Below are positions 1 to 7,740 of a DNA stretch of 32,151 nucleotides, piece by piece. Made by a program: the position numbers and the translations under genes. Position 1 is the first letter of the stretch. Every line of letters begins with the position of its first letter. Location of the stretch: NCBI GenBank assembly GCA_018110825.1, contig JAGBCL010000050.1, forward strand, positions 1-32,151, given 5' to 3'. The DNA is from Oscillospiraceae bacterium. GTDB lineage: Bacteria > Bacillota > Clostridia > Oscillospirales > Ruminococcaceae. Under the pieces are notes generated by a model, which saw nothing but the letters and a program-made list of their open reading frames with translations, was not told where the DNA came from and made no database searches.

Positions 1-142
1 ATGTGAAAAGTGGAATGTGAAATGAGGAATTAATGTTGTCGGCTTTGCCGACAATTTAAAAATCGTCCGCCAAAGGCGGGCACAATAATTTCACTTTCCT
101 CATTCCTAATTCCACATTTGCTAAGATAAATTATAATTTATC
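1..142. repeat. Dispersed MITE-like repeat, copy 1 (left end cut by window)
   Basis: First of six related copies. It carries the blocks AATGTGAAAAGTGG and GTGAAATGAGGAATTA, a hairpin with arms TTGTCGGC and GCCGACAA, a second hairpin with arms GTCCGCC and GGCGGGC, then CTCATTCCTAATTCCACATT and a terminal AAATTATAATTT palindrome. Its right end runs into the stop codon of the L9 gene (138-140). It is nearly identical to the copy at 4903-5062, with only a few changes, mostly in the hairpins. There is no coding capacity. Confidence 0.85.
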
Positions 143-584
143 CCTCAATTACCTCAACTGTAATCTTTTCGGACACGCCTGCGAGGAACTTAACCTCGGC
201 AGTGTATGTACCGAAAGCCTTGATTTCAGTGGAGAGGGAAACCTTCTTCTTGTCAACCTTTACGCCAAGCTGTTCGGAGATGAGGTCTGCAACGTTACCT
301 GCTGTCACAGCACCGAAAAGCTTGCCGCCCTGACCTGCCTTGGACTTGCAGATAACTTTCTTGTCCTTGATTTTAGCGGCATTTTCGAGAGCCTCCTGCT
401 TTGCAACGTCAGCCTTATGCTGTTCGGAGGATTTCTTTCCTGCAAGGTCGGAGAGATTCTTTGCTGTTGCTTCAACTGCGAGACCCTTACCGAGAAGGAA
501 GTTTCTTGCGTAGCCGTCGGATACTTCCTTTACCTCGCCCTGCTTTGCTGTACCTTTTACGTCTTTTAAGAAAATTACTTTCAT
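138..584 (-). CDS. rplI: 50S ribosomal protein L9
   Basis: A 148-residue protein with the bacterial L9 layout. The N-terminal rRNA-binding domain starts [21 protein letters not shown] and contains the family hallmark [17 protein letters not shown] at about residues 24-40. A charged central helix follows, then a C-terminal domain with GKLFGAVT. L9 binds 23S rRNA at the base of the L1 stalk and helps maintain reading-frame fidelity. The start is supported by AAGGAG about 8 bases upstream. It is the last gene of the RNase J-gdpP-rplI minus-strand set; gdpP-rplI adjacency is common in Firmicutes. The stop codon TAA lies inside the end of the dispersed repeat. Confidence 0.97.
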   Translation of the reverse strand: MKVIFLKDVKGTAKQGEVKEVSDGYARNFLLGKGLAVEATAKNLSDLAGKKSSEQHKADVAKQEALENAAKIKDKKVICKSKAGQGGKLFGAVTAGNVADLISEQLGVKVDKKKVSLSTEIKAFGTYTAEVKFLAGVSEKITVEVIEG

Positions 585-607
585 TTTTATTACTCCTTTA
601 TATTTTA

Positions 608-704
608 AAATGTGGAATTTGGAATGAGAAATGAGAAATTAAAGTGTCCGCTTACAGTGGACGGATTTTTAATTTCACTTTCCACTTTTCAAATTCCTAA
701 TTTA
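608..704. repeat. Dispersed repeat, shortened variant between gdpP and rplI
   Basis: This copy has the outer arms of the family (ATGTGGAATTTGGAATGAG and TTTCACTTTCCACTTTTC) but a different, single internal hairpin with arms GTCCGC and GTGGAC in place of the two GC-rich hairpins. It fills almost the whole gap between the gdpP stop (706) and the rplI ribosome binding site. It is a diverged or internally deleted member. Confidence 0.7.
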
Positions 705-705
705 A

Positions 706-2700
706 TCAGCTTATGCTTGCGATATGTTCGTCGATTGCTCCGATGAGTTTGGCTTTTGCTTCGGAGACGGTTATGCCTGTGAACTGGGCTGCTGCCATTG
801 TCTGGTGACCGCCGCCGCCAAGCTTTTCCATTATAATCTGCACGTTCATAAGTCCCAGCGAACGTGCGGAAATATTTACGCCGCCGTCGGGTGTGCTGAA
901 GATTACGAAGCTTGCGTCAACGCCGTCAATTCCAAGCATTTCGTCCGCCGCTTGTGCGGAGCTGATTCTTGCATTCGGCACGCTTGTATCGTCGGAAGCG
1001 ATTGCACATCGGTTATAGATTTCCGTGGAGGCGATAAGCTCGCTTCTGTGTTTGATACAATCAAAATCGTTGTCGAAAAGTCCCTTTACCGCAACCATAT
1101 CTGCACCAAGCTTTCTGAGGAAAGCTGCTGCTTCAAAGGTTCTCACGCCTGTACGCATGACAAAATTCTTTGTATCAAGGGAAATACCCGCAAGCATTGC
1201 GTCGGCATAGTAGCTTGGAAGCTTGTCAATTCCGGTGAAATACTGGATAAGCTCTGCGGTCATTTCACTTGCGGAAGAAGAATAAGGCTCATGATGGAAA
1301 ATTACTGCGTTGTCGATGTAATTTACGGTCTGACGGTGGTGGTCGATAACCGCAATCTGTTTTGCACGCTCATAAAGCTCCTGACTTTCGATGATTTCCT
1401 TGTTGTGGGTGTCAACAACGATAAGAAGCGTGTTATCGTTCATTCTTTCCAGTGCTTCCTCGACGGAAACAAAAATCGGAGGCTCATCGGTAAGGTTGTC
1501 GTGGAGTCTGTTTATGATAGGTTTTGCAAGATTCTTTTCAAGGTCAACCGCCATAAACACGTCCATTTCGGGGTTTATGCGGCGGATTGCTCCGACCATA
1601 CCTGCGCCTGCACCTATGGAGTCCATATCGCCGAAGCGGTGACCCATAAGGATAACGTTTGAAGAAGAATTGATAAGCTCGGCAAGGGCGGTTGCAACGT
1701 AACGGGTTTTTACCTTTGTGGATTTTTCGATACCCTTTGTAATTCCTCCGAAGAATTCAAAGCCGTTTTCCGTTTTTACTGCAGCCTGGTCGCCGCCTCG
1801 TCCCTGGGACATTTCCAGCGCCTGTTTTGCTTCGAATTCGGTTTCGGTAATGTTTGCGTAACCCATACCGATACCGATTGAAAGGGTTACATGTGATTTT
1901 TCGGAGATATTGATGTTACGTACGTTGTCAAGGATTTTGAACTTGTCGGCAATCATTTCCCTTACGTCACGCTCTTCCGCAACAACGATGAACTTGTCGT
2001 TGCTGAGCTTACGGAGCACGCCGTTGTGGTCGTCGAAATATTCCTCGAGAAGCTTGTCAATCTGAATCATGATGTGAGCCTTTTCGCTGTCCTTTTCGCC
2101 CGAGAGGATATCCTCGTAGTTGTCGATGGAAATAAGGAGCACCGACGGACGGATATCATTGAAGCGGCTTTCAAGGGTGATATAGTCGCTGATATCGTCG
2201 AAATAGAGCAGAGTAAGGTCGGAAATAAGCTCCGAGTCGGAGTCGCGCTTTTCGGTTGTTACGGCGGAAATGCGGAAGTGACCCGTTTCGTAGTTGACGG
2301 TTGTGTTTTTGTTTTCGAGGGTTTTCTGCAAATCGATGTCGATGATGCTGTTGATGTGCACGCCGAAAGCGTCATTGCCGTAGACCTGTTCGGTAAAGGC
2401 AATATTGTACCATATTATAATTCCCTCGCTGTCGATGATTATAGCAGGTGCAGGGAATTTATACAGCGAGTCCCTTTCGGTAAGGTTAAGCTGTGATTCC
2501 ATTTCGGTAACGAAGCGGTGGAGATTTTTCTGTGCCGCCGCAAACAGTGTAAGGAATGCAATTGCGGTAAGGCAGGTAATGCAAAGCAGAGTCCAGAATC
2601 GGAACTCGTTTACCTCATAAACCGAAAATGCACATGCAAGGGATATCACCACCAGAAGCAGTGAAATCATTTTAAAGGCAGTCCAGCGTTTTCCTGTCAT
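706..2700 (-). CDS. gdpP: GdpP-type cyclic-di-AMP phosphodiesterase (PAS-GGDEF-DHH-DHHA1)
   Basis: About 664 residues starting MTGKRWTAFKMISLLLVV. Two N-terminal membrane segments (about residues 8-30 and 36-55) precede a PAS-like region, a degenerate GGDEF region that lacks the GGDEF signature, and C-terminal DHH/DHHA1 domains. These domains show GHRFGDMDSIGAG, VVDTH, the IDHHR motif and the closing GGGGHQTMAAAQ. The family cleaves c-di-AMP to pApA and so affects potassium, cell wall and beta-lactam responses. The ATG at 2700 has AAAGGA eight bases upstream. A longer in-frame start at 2754 would translate the dispersed repeat and is rejected. The gene lies between RNase J and rplI on the same strand. 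Confidence 0.95.
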   Translation of the reverse strand: MTGKRWTAFKMISLLLVVISLACAFSVYEVNEFRFWTLLCITCLTAIAFLTLFAAAQKNLHRFVTEMESQLNLTERDSLYKFPAPAIIIDSEGIIIWYNIAFTEQVYGNDAFGVHINSIIDIDLQKTLENKNTTVNYETGHFRISAVTTEKRDSDSELISDLTLLYFDDISDYITLESRFNDIRPSVLLISIDNYEDILSGEKDSEKAHIMIQIDKLLEEYFDDHNGVLRKLSNDKFIVVAEERDVREMIADKFKILDNVRNINISEKSHVTLSIGIGMGYANITETEFEAKQALEMSQGRGGDQAAVKTENGFEFFGGITKGIEKSTKVKTRYVATALAELINSSSNVILMGHRFGDMDSIGAGAGMVGAIRRINPEMDVFMAVDLEKNLAKPIINRLHDNLTDEPPIFVSVEEALERMNDNTLLIVVDTHNKEIIESQELYERAKQIAVIDHHRQTVNYIDNAVIFHHEPYSSSASEMTAELIQYFTGIDKLPSYYADAMLAGISLDTKNFVMRTGVRTFEAAAFLRKLGADMVAVKGLFDNDFDCIKHRSELIASTEIYNRCAIASDDTSVPNARISSAQAADEMLGIDGVDASFVIFSTPDGGVNISARSLGLMNVQIIMEKLGGGGHQTMAAAQFTGITVSEAKAKLIGAIDEHIASIS

Positions 2701-2712
2701 AAAAATATCCTT

Positions 2713-2780
2713 TCGTTGAATGTGAAAAGTGGAATTAGGAATGTGGAATTTCACTTTTCACTTTCCAAATTCCTAATTTA
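2713..2780. repeat. Dispersed repeat, core-less short variant between rnj and gdpP
   Basis: This copy has only the arm blocks (AATGTGAAAAGTGGAATTAGG joined to AATTTCACTTTTCACTTTCC and ATTCCTAATTTA), with no internal GC-rich hairpin. Its end provides the TAA stop (2778-2780) of the RNase J gene, and the other side abuts the gdpP ribosome binding site. It looks like the remnant left when the core of a full copy is lost. Confidence 0.65.
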
Positions 2781-4691
2781 TATCTCCATAATGATTGGGA
2801 GAATCATTGGTTTACGTTTTGTTTTCATATAGATATAGTCGCTCAGTGCGTCTTTCATTTTGCCCTTGATACTGTTCCAGTCACGCATATTGCTGTCCAG
2901 ACAGCCCTGCAGGGTTTTCATAAGAAGTGCCTTTGAGGACTCGATAAGCTCCTCGGACTCTCTTACATAGACGAAACCACGGGAAACAATATCGGGACCT
3001 GCGAGGATTGCTCCGCTTTCTGCTTCGATTGTTGCAACAGCAATGATAAGACCGTCCTCGGACAAATGCTTTCTGTCACGGAGCACGATTGAGCCGACGT
3101 CACCGACGCCGAGACCGTCAACAAATACACGTCCTGCGGGAACCTGACCTGTGATAGCCATTTTTGTTCCGTCGGTTTCGATAACGTTGCCGATGTTGCC
3201 GATGATAACGCTGTCCTGCTCGAAGCCGAGGCTGTAGGCAAGACCTGCGTGCTTTTTCAGATGCTTGTACTCTCCGTGCACGGGGATAAAGAAGCGTGGC
3301 TTTGTAAGGGAGAGCATGAGTTTGAGTTCTTCCTGACAAGCGTGGCCCGAAACGTGTACGTCATACATTGACTCGTAGATAACTTCAGCACCCGACTTCA
3401 TAAGCTCGTTGACAACCTTTGTAACAAGCTTTTCGTTGCCCGGGATTGGAGTTGCACTGATGATGATGAAGTCCATCGGGGTGATTGTAACGCTTCTGTG
3501 CTCGTTCATTGCCATTCTTGACAGTGCAGACATAGGCTCGCCCTGACTTCCTGTTGTGATGAGCACGATTTTCTCCGCAGGGAAGCGGTTTATCTCGTTC
3601 ATGTCGATGAAAAGTCCCTCAGGAACTTTAAGGTAACCCAGTTCCATAGCGGTGCTGATTACGTTCAGCATACTTCTGCCGAAAACGGCGATTTTACGTC
3701 CGCAGCGTACAGCGTTGTTGACAATCTGCTGAACACGGTGGATATTTGAGGAGAAGGTTGCGATTATAATACGCTTGCCCTCTGCGGTGTCGAAAAGGCG
3801 CTCGAAGCTTTGTCCGACGGTACGCTCGCTTGCGGTATGGCCACGGCGCTCAGCGTTTGTTGAGTCAGCCATAAGGGCAAGTACGCCACGGTTGCCAAGC
3901 TCGCCGAAACGTGCCAAATCGATGATTTCGCTTTCGATTGGTGTATAGTCAACCTTGAAGTCGCCCGTGTGGACAACGATACCTGCGGGTGTGTGGATAG
4001 CAAGTGCCACAGCGTCGGGGATAGAGTGGTTTACACGAATGAATTCAACCGCCATACAGCCCATTTTTACGGTCTGACGTGGGGTAACAACATTAAGCTT
4101 TGCGGAATTGAGTATGCCGTGCTCCTTGAGCTTGCCCTCAATAAGACCGATGGTAAGGCGAGTTGCGTAAACTGGCACGTTTACCTTTTTCAGCAGGTAC
4201 GCAAGACCGCCGATGTGGTCCTCGTGGCCGTGGGTGATGACGATGCCTCGGATTTTGTCAGCATTCTGCTCTACATAAGTAAAATCGGGGAGCACGATGT
4301 CAACGCCGGGCATATCGCTGTCGGGGAAGGCAAGTCCGCAGTCCACGATGAACATATCGTTTGCACATTCGAAAAGGGTCATATTCTTGCCGATTTCGTT
4401 AAGACCGCCGAGGGGAATAATGCGGAGCGGGGTTTTCTTCACGGACTTGTGATTGGTAGCGTGAAGCGGCAGACCTGTTTCAGGGTGGATTTCTGGAGCA
4501 TTGTTCTGTTTTTTATTCTGTTTGGTCTGAACTTTTTTCTGAGCAGGTTTCTTGAAGAAGCCTTTGGTTTCGGTTTTCTGTTCATTCTTTTTGGGAGCAG
4601 GTTTTTTCGCAGCCTGCTTTGTGTTTTTCTTAGGAGCAATTTTCTCGCCGTAGGAGTTAAGCTCGATATTGTTTCTTTCGTTTTTAGCCAA
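2778..4691 (-). CDS. rnj: Ribonuclease J (metallo-beta-lactamase/beta-CASP)
   Basis: 637 residues. A basic, low-complexity N-terminal extension of about 85 residues (Lys/Gln/Asn/Pro-rich) precedes the core, which begins LRIIPLGGLNEIGKNM. The metal site HGHEDHIGGL, the later HTGDFKVDYTP and the beta-CASP motifs ATFSSNIHR, TTGSQGEPM and HVSGHA are all present, and PVHGEY follows. RNase J is a 5'-3' exo- and endoribonuclease central to mRNA decay and rRNA maturation in Firmicutes. The start is TTG, with AAAGG upstream and no nearby ATG in frame. The long basic tail is beyond the usual ~555-residue family length and could bind RNA or partners (inference). Transcription probably begins at the promoter at 4834-4862. 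Confidence 0.95.
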   Translation of the reverse strand: MAKNERNNIELNSYGEKIAPKKNTKQAAKKPAPKKNEQKTETKGFFKKPAQKKVQTKQNKKQNNAPEIHPETGLPLHATNHKSVKKTPLRIIPLGGLNEIGKNMTLFECANDMFIVDCGLAFPDSDMPGVDIVLPDFTYVEQNADKIRGIVITHGHEDHIGGLAYLLKKVNVPVYATRLTIGLIEGKLKEHGILNSAKLNVVTPRQTVKMGCMAVEFIRVNHSIPDAVALAIHTPAGIVVHTGDFKVDYTPIESEIIDLARFGELGNRGVLALMADSTNAERRGHTASERTVGQSFERLFDTAEGKRIIIATFSSNIHRVQQIVNNAVRCGRKIAVFGRSMLNVISTAMELGYLKVPEGLFIDMNEINRFPAEKIVLITTGSQGEPMSALSRMAMNEHRSVTITPMDFIIISATPIPGNEKLVTKVVNELMKSGAEVIYESMYDVHVSGHACQEELKLMLSLTKPRFFIPVHGEYKHLKKHAGLAYSLGFEQDSVIIGNIGNVIETDGTKMAITGQVPAGRVFVDGLGVGDVGSIVLRDRKHLSEDGLIIAVATIEAESGAILAGPDIVSRGFVYVRESEELIESSKALLMKTLQGCLDSNMRDWNSIKGKMKDALSDYIYMKTKRKPMILPIIMEI

Positions 4692-5050
4692 TTTGATACC
4701 AACCTTTCGAGAGTAAATATGTAACGATTTTACGGTTTCGGGCAGAGCATTGGAAAGTAAAAGTGATGAGGTACTCTGTCTTATGATTTTGCAGGATAAA
4801 TTATCCAGTTCCGAACATAATAAATCACATTATAGTATACAACATTTTTGATGGTTTGTCAATTGCTTCAAGGAAATAATTTACAATTTATGGCAATTAA
4901 CAAAATTATAATTTGTCTGAATGTGAAAAGTGGAATGTGAAATGAGGAATTAATGTTGTCGGCTTTTCCGACAATTTAAAAATCGTCAGCCAAAGGCGGA
5001 CACAATAATTTCACTTTCCTCATTCCTAATTCCACATTTGCTAAGATAAA
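4692..5050. other. Intergenic region: RNase J leader and promoter plus repeat copy
   Basis: This 359-base gap holds a ~140-base RNase J leader (4692-4833), the RNase J promoter, and a full dispersed-repeat copy from 4903. The leader contains the small dyad GGATAAATTATCC near 4795. I see no recognised riboswitch and no ORF. Confidence 0.6.
4834..4862 (-). promoter_or_regulatory. Sigma-A-type promoter for rnj-gdpP-rplI
   Basis: On the minus strand TTGACA (4857-4862) and TATACT (4834-4839) are separated by exactly 17 bases. A second TATAAT-like hexamer lies just downstream. This leaves a leader of about 140 bases before the TTG start of RNase J. Confidence 0.8.
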
Positions 5051-5062
5051 TTATAATTTATC
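4903..5062. repeat. Dispersed MITE-like repeat, full copy
   Basis: A complete member bounded on both sides by an AAATTATAATTT palindrome, followed inward by GTCTGAATGTG on one side and ATCTTAGCAAATGTGG on the other, which gives short terminal inverted repeats. The hairpin arms are TTGTCGG and CCGACAA, and GTCAGCC and GGCGGAC. The right end codes for the last two residues (Lys-Leu) and stop of the minus-strand gene at 5051. Confidence 0.88.
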
Positions 5063-7261
5063 TTCCCTTGAAACTAGGTCCTGATAAAAGTCGCACAGCT
5101 CCGATGCCGCTTCCATGCTGAAGCTTTCCGCTTGCATCAGTATCCCCTTTTCCGTTTTTACGGGACGGATATACACCTGTCCCTTTTCGTCGGAAATTGT
5201 TATGCCGTCCCCTGAAATTTTCTTGTCCGCTGTTACGCTTTTCATCAGCTTCAACGGGTGCTTTCCGATTGGCACAAACCTTGTGCATACTGCACTTTCA
5301 GGCAGTTCCGCAACTGCTTCTGCGAGGCTTATTCCCCTTCTTTCAAGTACCGACAAAACCGTGAACATAAGCATTGCTCCGTCACTTGCAAAGCTCATTT
5401 CGGCGGCAAGCTTTCTTGCGTAAAAATCACTGCTGTCAGAGGGGCAAAGGCTGTAGCGGTGCACCGTTCTGCCGTGCGTTTCGGCAAGCTTTTCCACAGC
5501 TTTCGGGAAATTATGTGGAACTGCTGCGTCCCTGCCCTGCTCAAAAAGATTTTTGCAGCAAATCATTATCAGCTTTTCCTCAAAAACATACCCCGTTTCT
5601 TCGGTGTATGCTGAAACTCCTCTGCCGTCTGAACCTATGTGGAAAACTACGGGAGAACCGTCCTTGCAGTTGATTCTGCCGAGGATTTTTTCGCAGGTTT
5701 CCGACACGGTTTTTCCCGATGTGTTCAGCACGGCACGGGTTGCCGACAGCTTTTTCGGTGCGGCATTTTCCAGCGAATTTCCGTACATTTCCGTCATTGC
5801 AGAAACGTTCCTGATTTTGCCGAAACGGTTGAAGGCGGCGGTTCGGTAACTGCCCTTCAGGCCTTGCTCCACAAGCTTTTCTTCACGGCGGGACAGGGGC
5901 AGACCGTCACCCGAAAAAAGACGGATTTTCGTTGTTACCCCGCTGTCGATGTAACAGCACCCCGAAAGCCCCGATTTTTCGGTGCAGTAACAGAGTGCAG
6001 GTTCGCTTGCGGCACCGAAAAACCATGCCTCTGCACCTGCGGAGGAAATGCCCGTGCAGAGGGCAAGGGCAAGGCTTTCGGCGGCATTTCCGTCACGGTT
6101 TCCATCACGGAATGCGACACCGATTTTTCCGCCGAGAGCGGCGGCGGCACTTCCCGCAATTGCGGCAAGCTGAGGGGTGATGACGCTTCCCGTTTCGCCG
6201 CAGATTCCGTCATCGGTGATTTTCATGGGCAGTGCTGCTCCGCCTGTGTCGGATTTTGCGGTTGAGTAAGCTTCGAGACGTGCTCCGCTTCTGATTTTTA
6301 CGCCGCTGCAAACAACGGCTTGTTCCCCGATAATTGAATTGTCGCCTACGATTGCTCCGCTTTCGACTACTGCACCCGAAAGCAGTTTTGCACCCTTGCC
6401 TATAAAGCCGTTTACCTTTACACGTTCCCCAATATATGCACCGTCGGAGATGATTGCTCCGTTCAATTCCGCACCACGGCAAATGGTTGCGTTTTCACCG
6501 ATTACCGTGTCCGAGGAGAGCTTTACGCCGCCTGAAATCTGTGCAGAGGGGGCAATGCGTTTTGCGGGGTCAAGGGTTGCGGAAATGGCTTCTGATGCGG
6601 AAAAAAGGTCGTCGGGAGTTGTTACAGAGAGAAATTTCCCGTTAGCTGTAAAGTTCATAACCTTGCCACGTTCGGCAATTTTCGGCAGAAAATCTGTCAG
6701 CAGGTGGTTGTAATTTTCCGCATCTTCGGCAACGGCCTTGTCGATGATGAAAATTCCCGTCAGTGCAAGGTCGGAGCAGCAGTTTTCACGGGCAGGGTCA
6801 GGAATCAGGGCGGTGATGCGGTTGTTTTCGTCAGCTGTTGCAAGGGCGTGGTCTGATGGCGAGTCAACAATGCGGGTGACGATTGTTACGTCTGCACCGG
6901 TTGCGGCATGGAATTTCTCAGCGGCGGACAGGTCAGAATCGAAAAGGATGTTGCCGAAAATCACGGTGAGAAAGCTTTCGCAATCTTTTGCTGCACGGGC
7001 AACGGGCAGACAGCTTCCGCAAGGGAGAGGACTGAAAATCAGGTCGGTGTCTGGGCAGTCGGCAAGGTGCTCCGCAACGAGGTCAGCACGTCGGTCTGCG
7101 GCAACGGAAATTGTTTCGTAGCCTTGTTTTCGGAGGGTGTCAAGAGTGTAGTCAATGAGGGGGCGGTTGCAGATTTTCAGCAATGCGGCAGGGGTGTTGT
7201 CAGTAATGGGACGAAGGCGGCTTCCCTCGCCGCCCGTAAGTATCAGTGCAGATTTTTCCAT
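5051..7261 (-). CDS. Nucleotidyltransferase / left-handed helix / phosphohexomutase fusion, probably catalytically degenerate
   Basis: 736 residues. Residues 1-230 are a sugar-nucleotidyltransferase fold (LTGGEGSRLRPITDNTPA). Residues about 235-335 are hexapeptide repeats of a left-handed beta-helix (ISGGVKLSSDTVIGENATIC and following), and residues about 345-730 match phosphomannomutase/phosphoglucomutase domains in layout. Fusions of this type are known as mannose-1-phosphate guanylyltransferase/phosphomannomutase-like proteins. Key residues look lost. The family GD metal motif reads GN (FGNILFDSD), the later DIG motif reads SVT (LSVTTPDD), the PK after the signature is PA, the mutase ASHNP loop reads IDSGVTT, and the DGDxDR metal loop reads GSDGRG. 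A regulatory or scaffold role is therefore plausible. The start at 7261 has AAAGGTTG upstream. The C-terminal Lys-Leu and stop come from the adjacent repeat. Confidence 0.8.
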   Translation of the reverse strand: MEKSALILTGGEGSRLRPITDNTPAALLKICNRPLIDYTLDTLRKQGYETISVAADRRADLVAEHLADCPDTDLIFSPLPCGSCLPVARAAKDCESFLTVIFGNILFDSDLSAAEKFHAATGADVTIVTRIVDSPSDHALATADENNRITALIPDPARENCCSDLALTGIFIIDKAVAEDAENYNHLLTDFLPKIAERGKVMNFTANGKFLSVTTPDDLFSASEAISATLDPAKRIAPSAQISGGVKLSSDTVIGENATICRGAELNGAIISDGAYIGERVKVNGFIGKGAKLLSGAVVESGAIVGDNSIIGEQAVVCSGVKIRSGARLEAYSTAKSDTGGAALPMKITDDGICGETGSVITPQLAAIAGSAAAALGGKIGVAFRDGNRDGNAAESLALALCTGISSAGAEAWFFGAASEPALCYCTEKSGLSGCCYIDSGVTTKIRLFSGDGLPLSRREEKLVEQGLKGSYRTAAFNRFGKIRNVSAMTEMYGNSLENAAPKKLSATRAVLNTSGKTVSETCEKILGRINCKDGSPVVFHIGSDGRGVSAYTEETGYVFEEKLIMICCKNLFEQGRDAAVPHNFPKAVEKLAETHGRTVHRYSLCPSDSSDFYARKLAAEMSFASDGAMLMFTVLSVLERRGISLAEAVAELPESAVCTRFVPIGKHPLKLMKSVTADKKISGDGITISDEKGQVYIRPVKTEKGILMQAESFSMEAASELCDFYQDLVSREDKL

Positions 7262-7317
7262 AGAATCAACCTTTCTGTTTTTTCAGAGTATTGACGGAAA
7301 AAGCAGAAAAAATTCAG

Positions 7318-7480
7318 GGATAAATTATAATTTATCTTAGCAAATGTGGAATTAGGAATGAGGAAAGTGAAATTATTGTGTCCGCCTTTGGCGGACGATT
7401 TTTAAATTGTCGGAAAAGCCGACAACATTAATTCCTCATTTCACATTCCACTTTTCACATTCAGACAAATTACAATTTGT
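7318..7480. repeat. Dispersed MITE-like repeat, full copy in inverted orientation
   Basis: Reverse complement of the 4903-5062 copy. It has a perfect hairpin with arms GTCCGCC and GGCGGAC and a second with arms TTGTCGG and CCGACAA. It is flanked by AAATTATAATTT on the left and a one-base variant, AAATTACAATTT, on the right. With the 4903-5062 copy it brackets the nucleotidyltransferase gene as an inverted pair. Confidence 0.88.
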
Positions 7481-7635
7481 AAATACTCCACTCCCTATGC
7501 CACTGCTTCAAATTATTACAATCCGTTTACATTTTGCAGAAATTACGGTTACAAATACCGCCAAATGTCGCAGATAAACCAAAAATCAAAGGTTGATGCT
7601 GCAATTTTTCATAATATTTGGTATCCCGCTTTTCC

Positions 7636-7664
7636 TTGACTTTTTTGTGAATATGTTGTATAAT
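7636..7664 (+). promoter_or_regulatory. Promoter for the CNNM-transglutaminase operon
   Basis: TTGACT (7636-7641) and TATAAT (7659-7664) are 17 bases apart, about 75 bases upstream of the ATG at 7741. Confidence 0.8.
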
Positions 7665-7740
7665 TTTTAATATGTCAGCTTATGCGGTTTTTTAGGTTGA
7701 CATTTACATTGACATTACTATTTTCGGAAGGAAGTTGATT

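Larger units (their letters stand above)
7262..7740. other. Divergent intergenic region with repeat copy and CNNM promoter
   Basis: This 479-base gap between divergent genes contains an inverted full repeat (7318-7480). About 150 bases of AT-rich sequence with no clear signal (7487-7635) follow, then the plus-strand promoter at 7636-7664. I found no convincing separate promoter for the minus-strand gene. Confidence 0.6.

Noticed and set aside
724-1662. 312-residue open frame on the plus strand
   Set aside because: Antisense to gdpP, Cys-rich without domain logic, no promoter or ribosome binding site; a shadow of biased codon use.
2701-2754. Longer GdpP start
   Set aside because: The added 18 residues are encoded by the dispersed repeat, and the ATG at 2700 has its own ribosome binding site.
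3969-4724. 251-residue plus-strand open frame
   Set aside because: Antisense to RNase J; its hydrophobic tail is the complement of the Lys-rich extension.
4692-4833. Riboswitch in the RNase J leader
   Set aside because: Only a small dyad is visible; no conserved aptamer core recognised.
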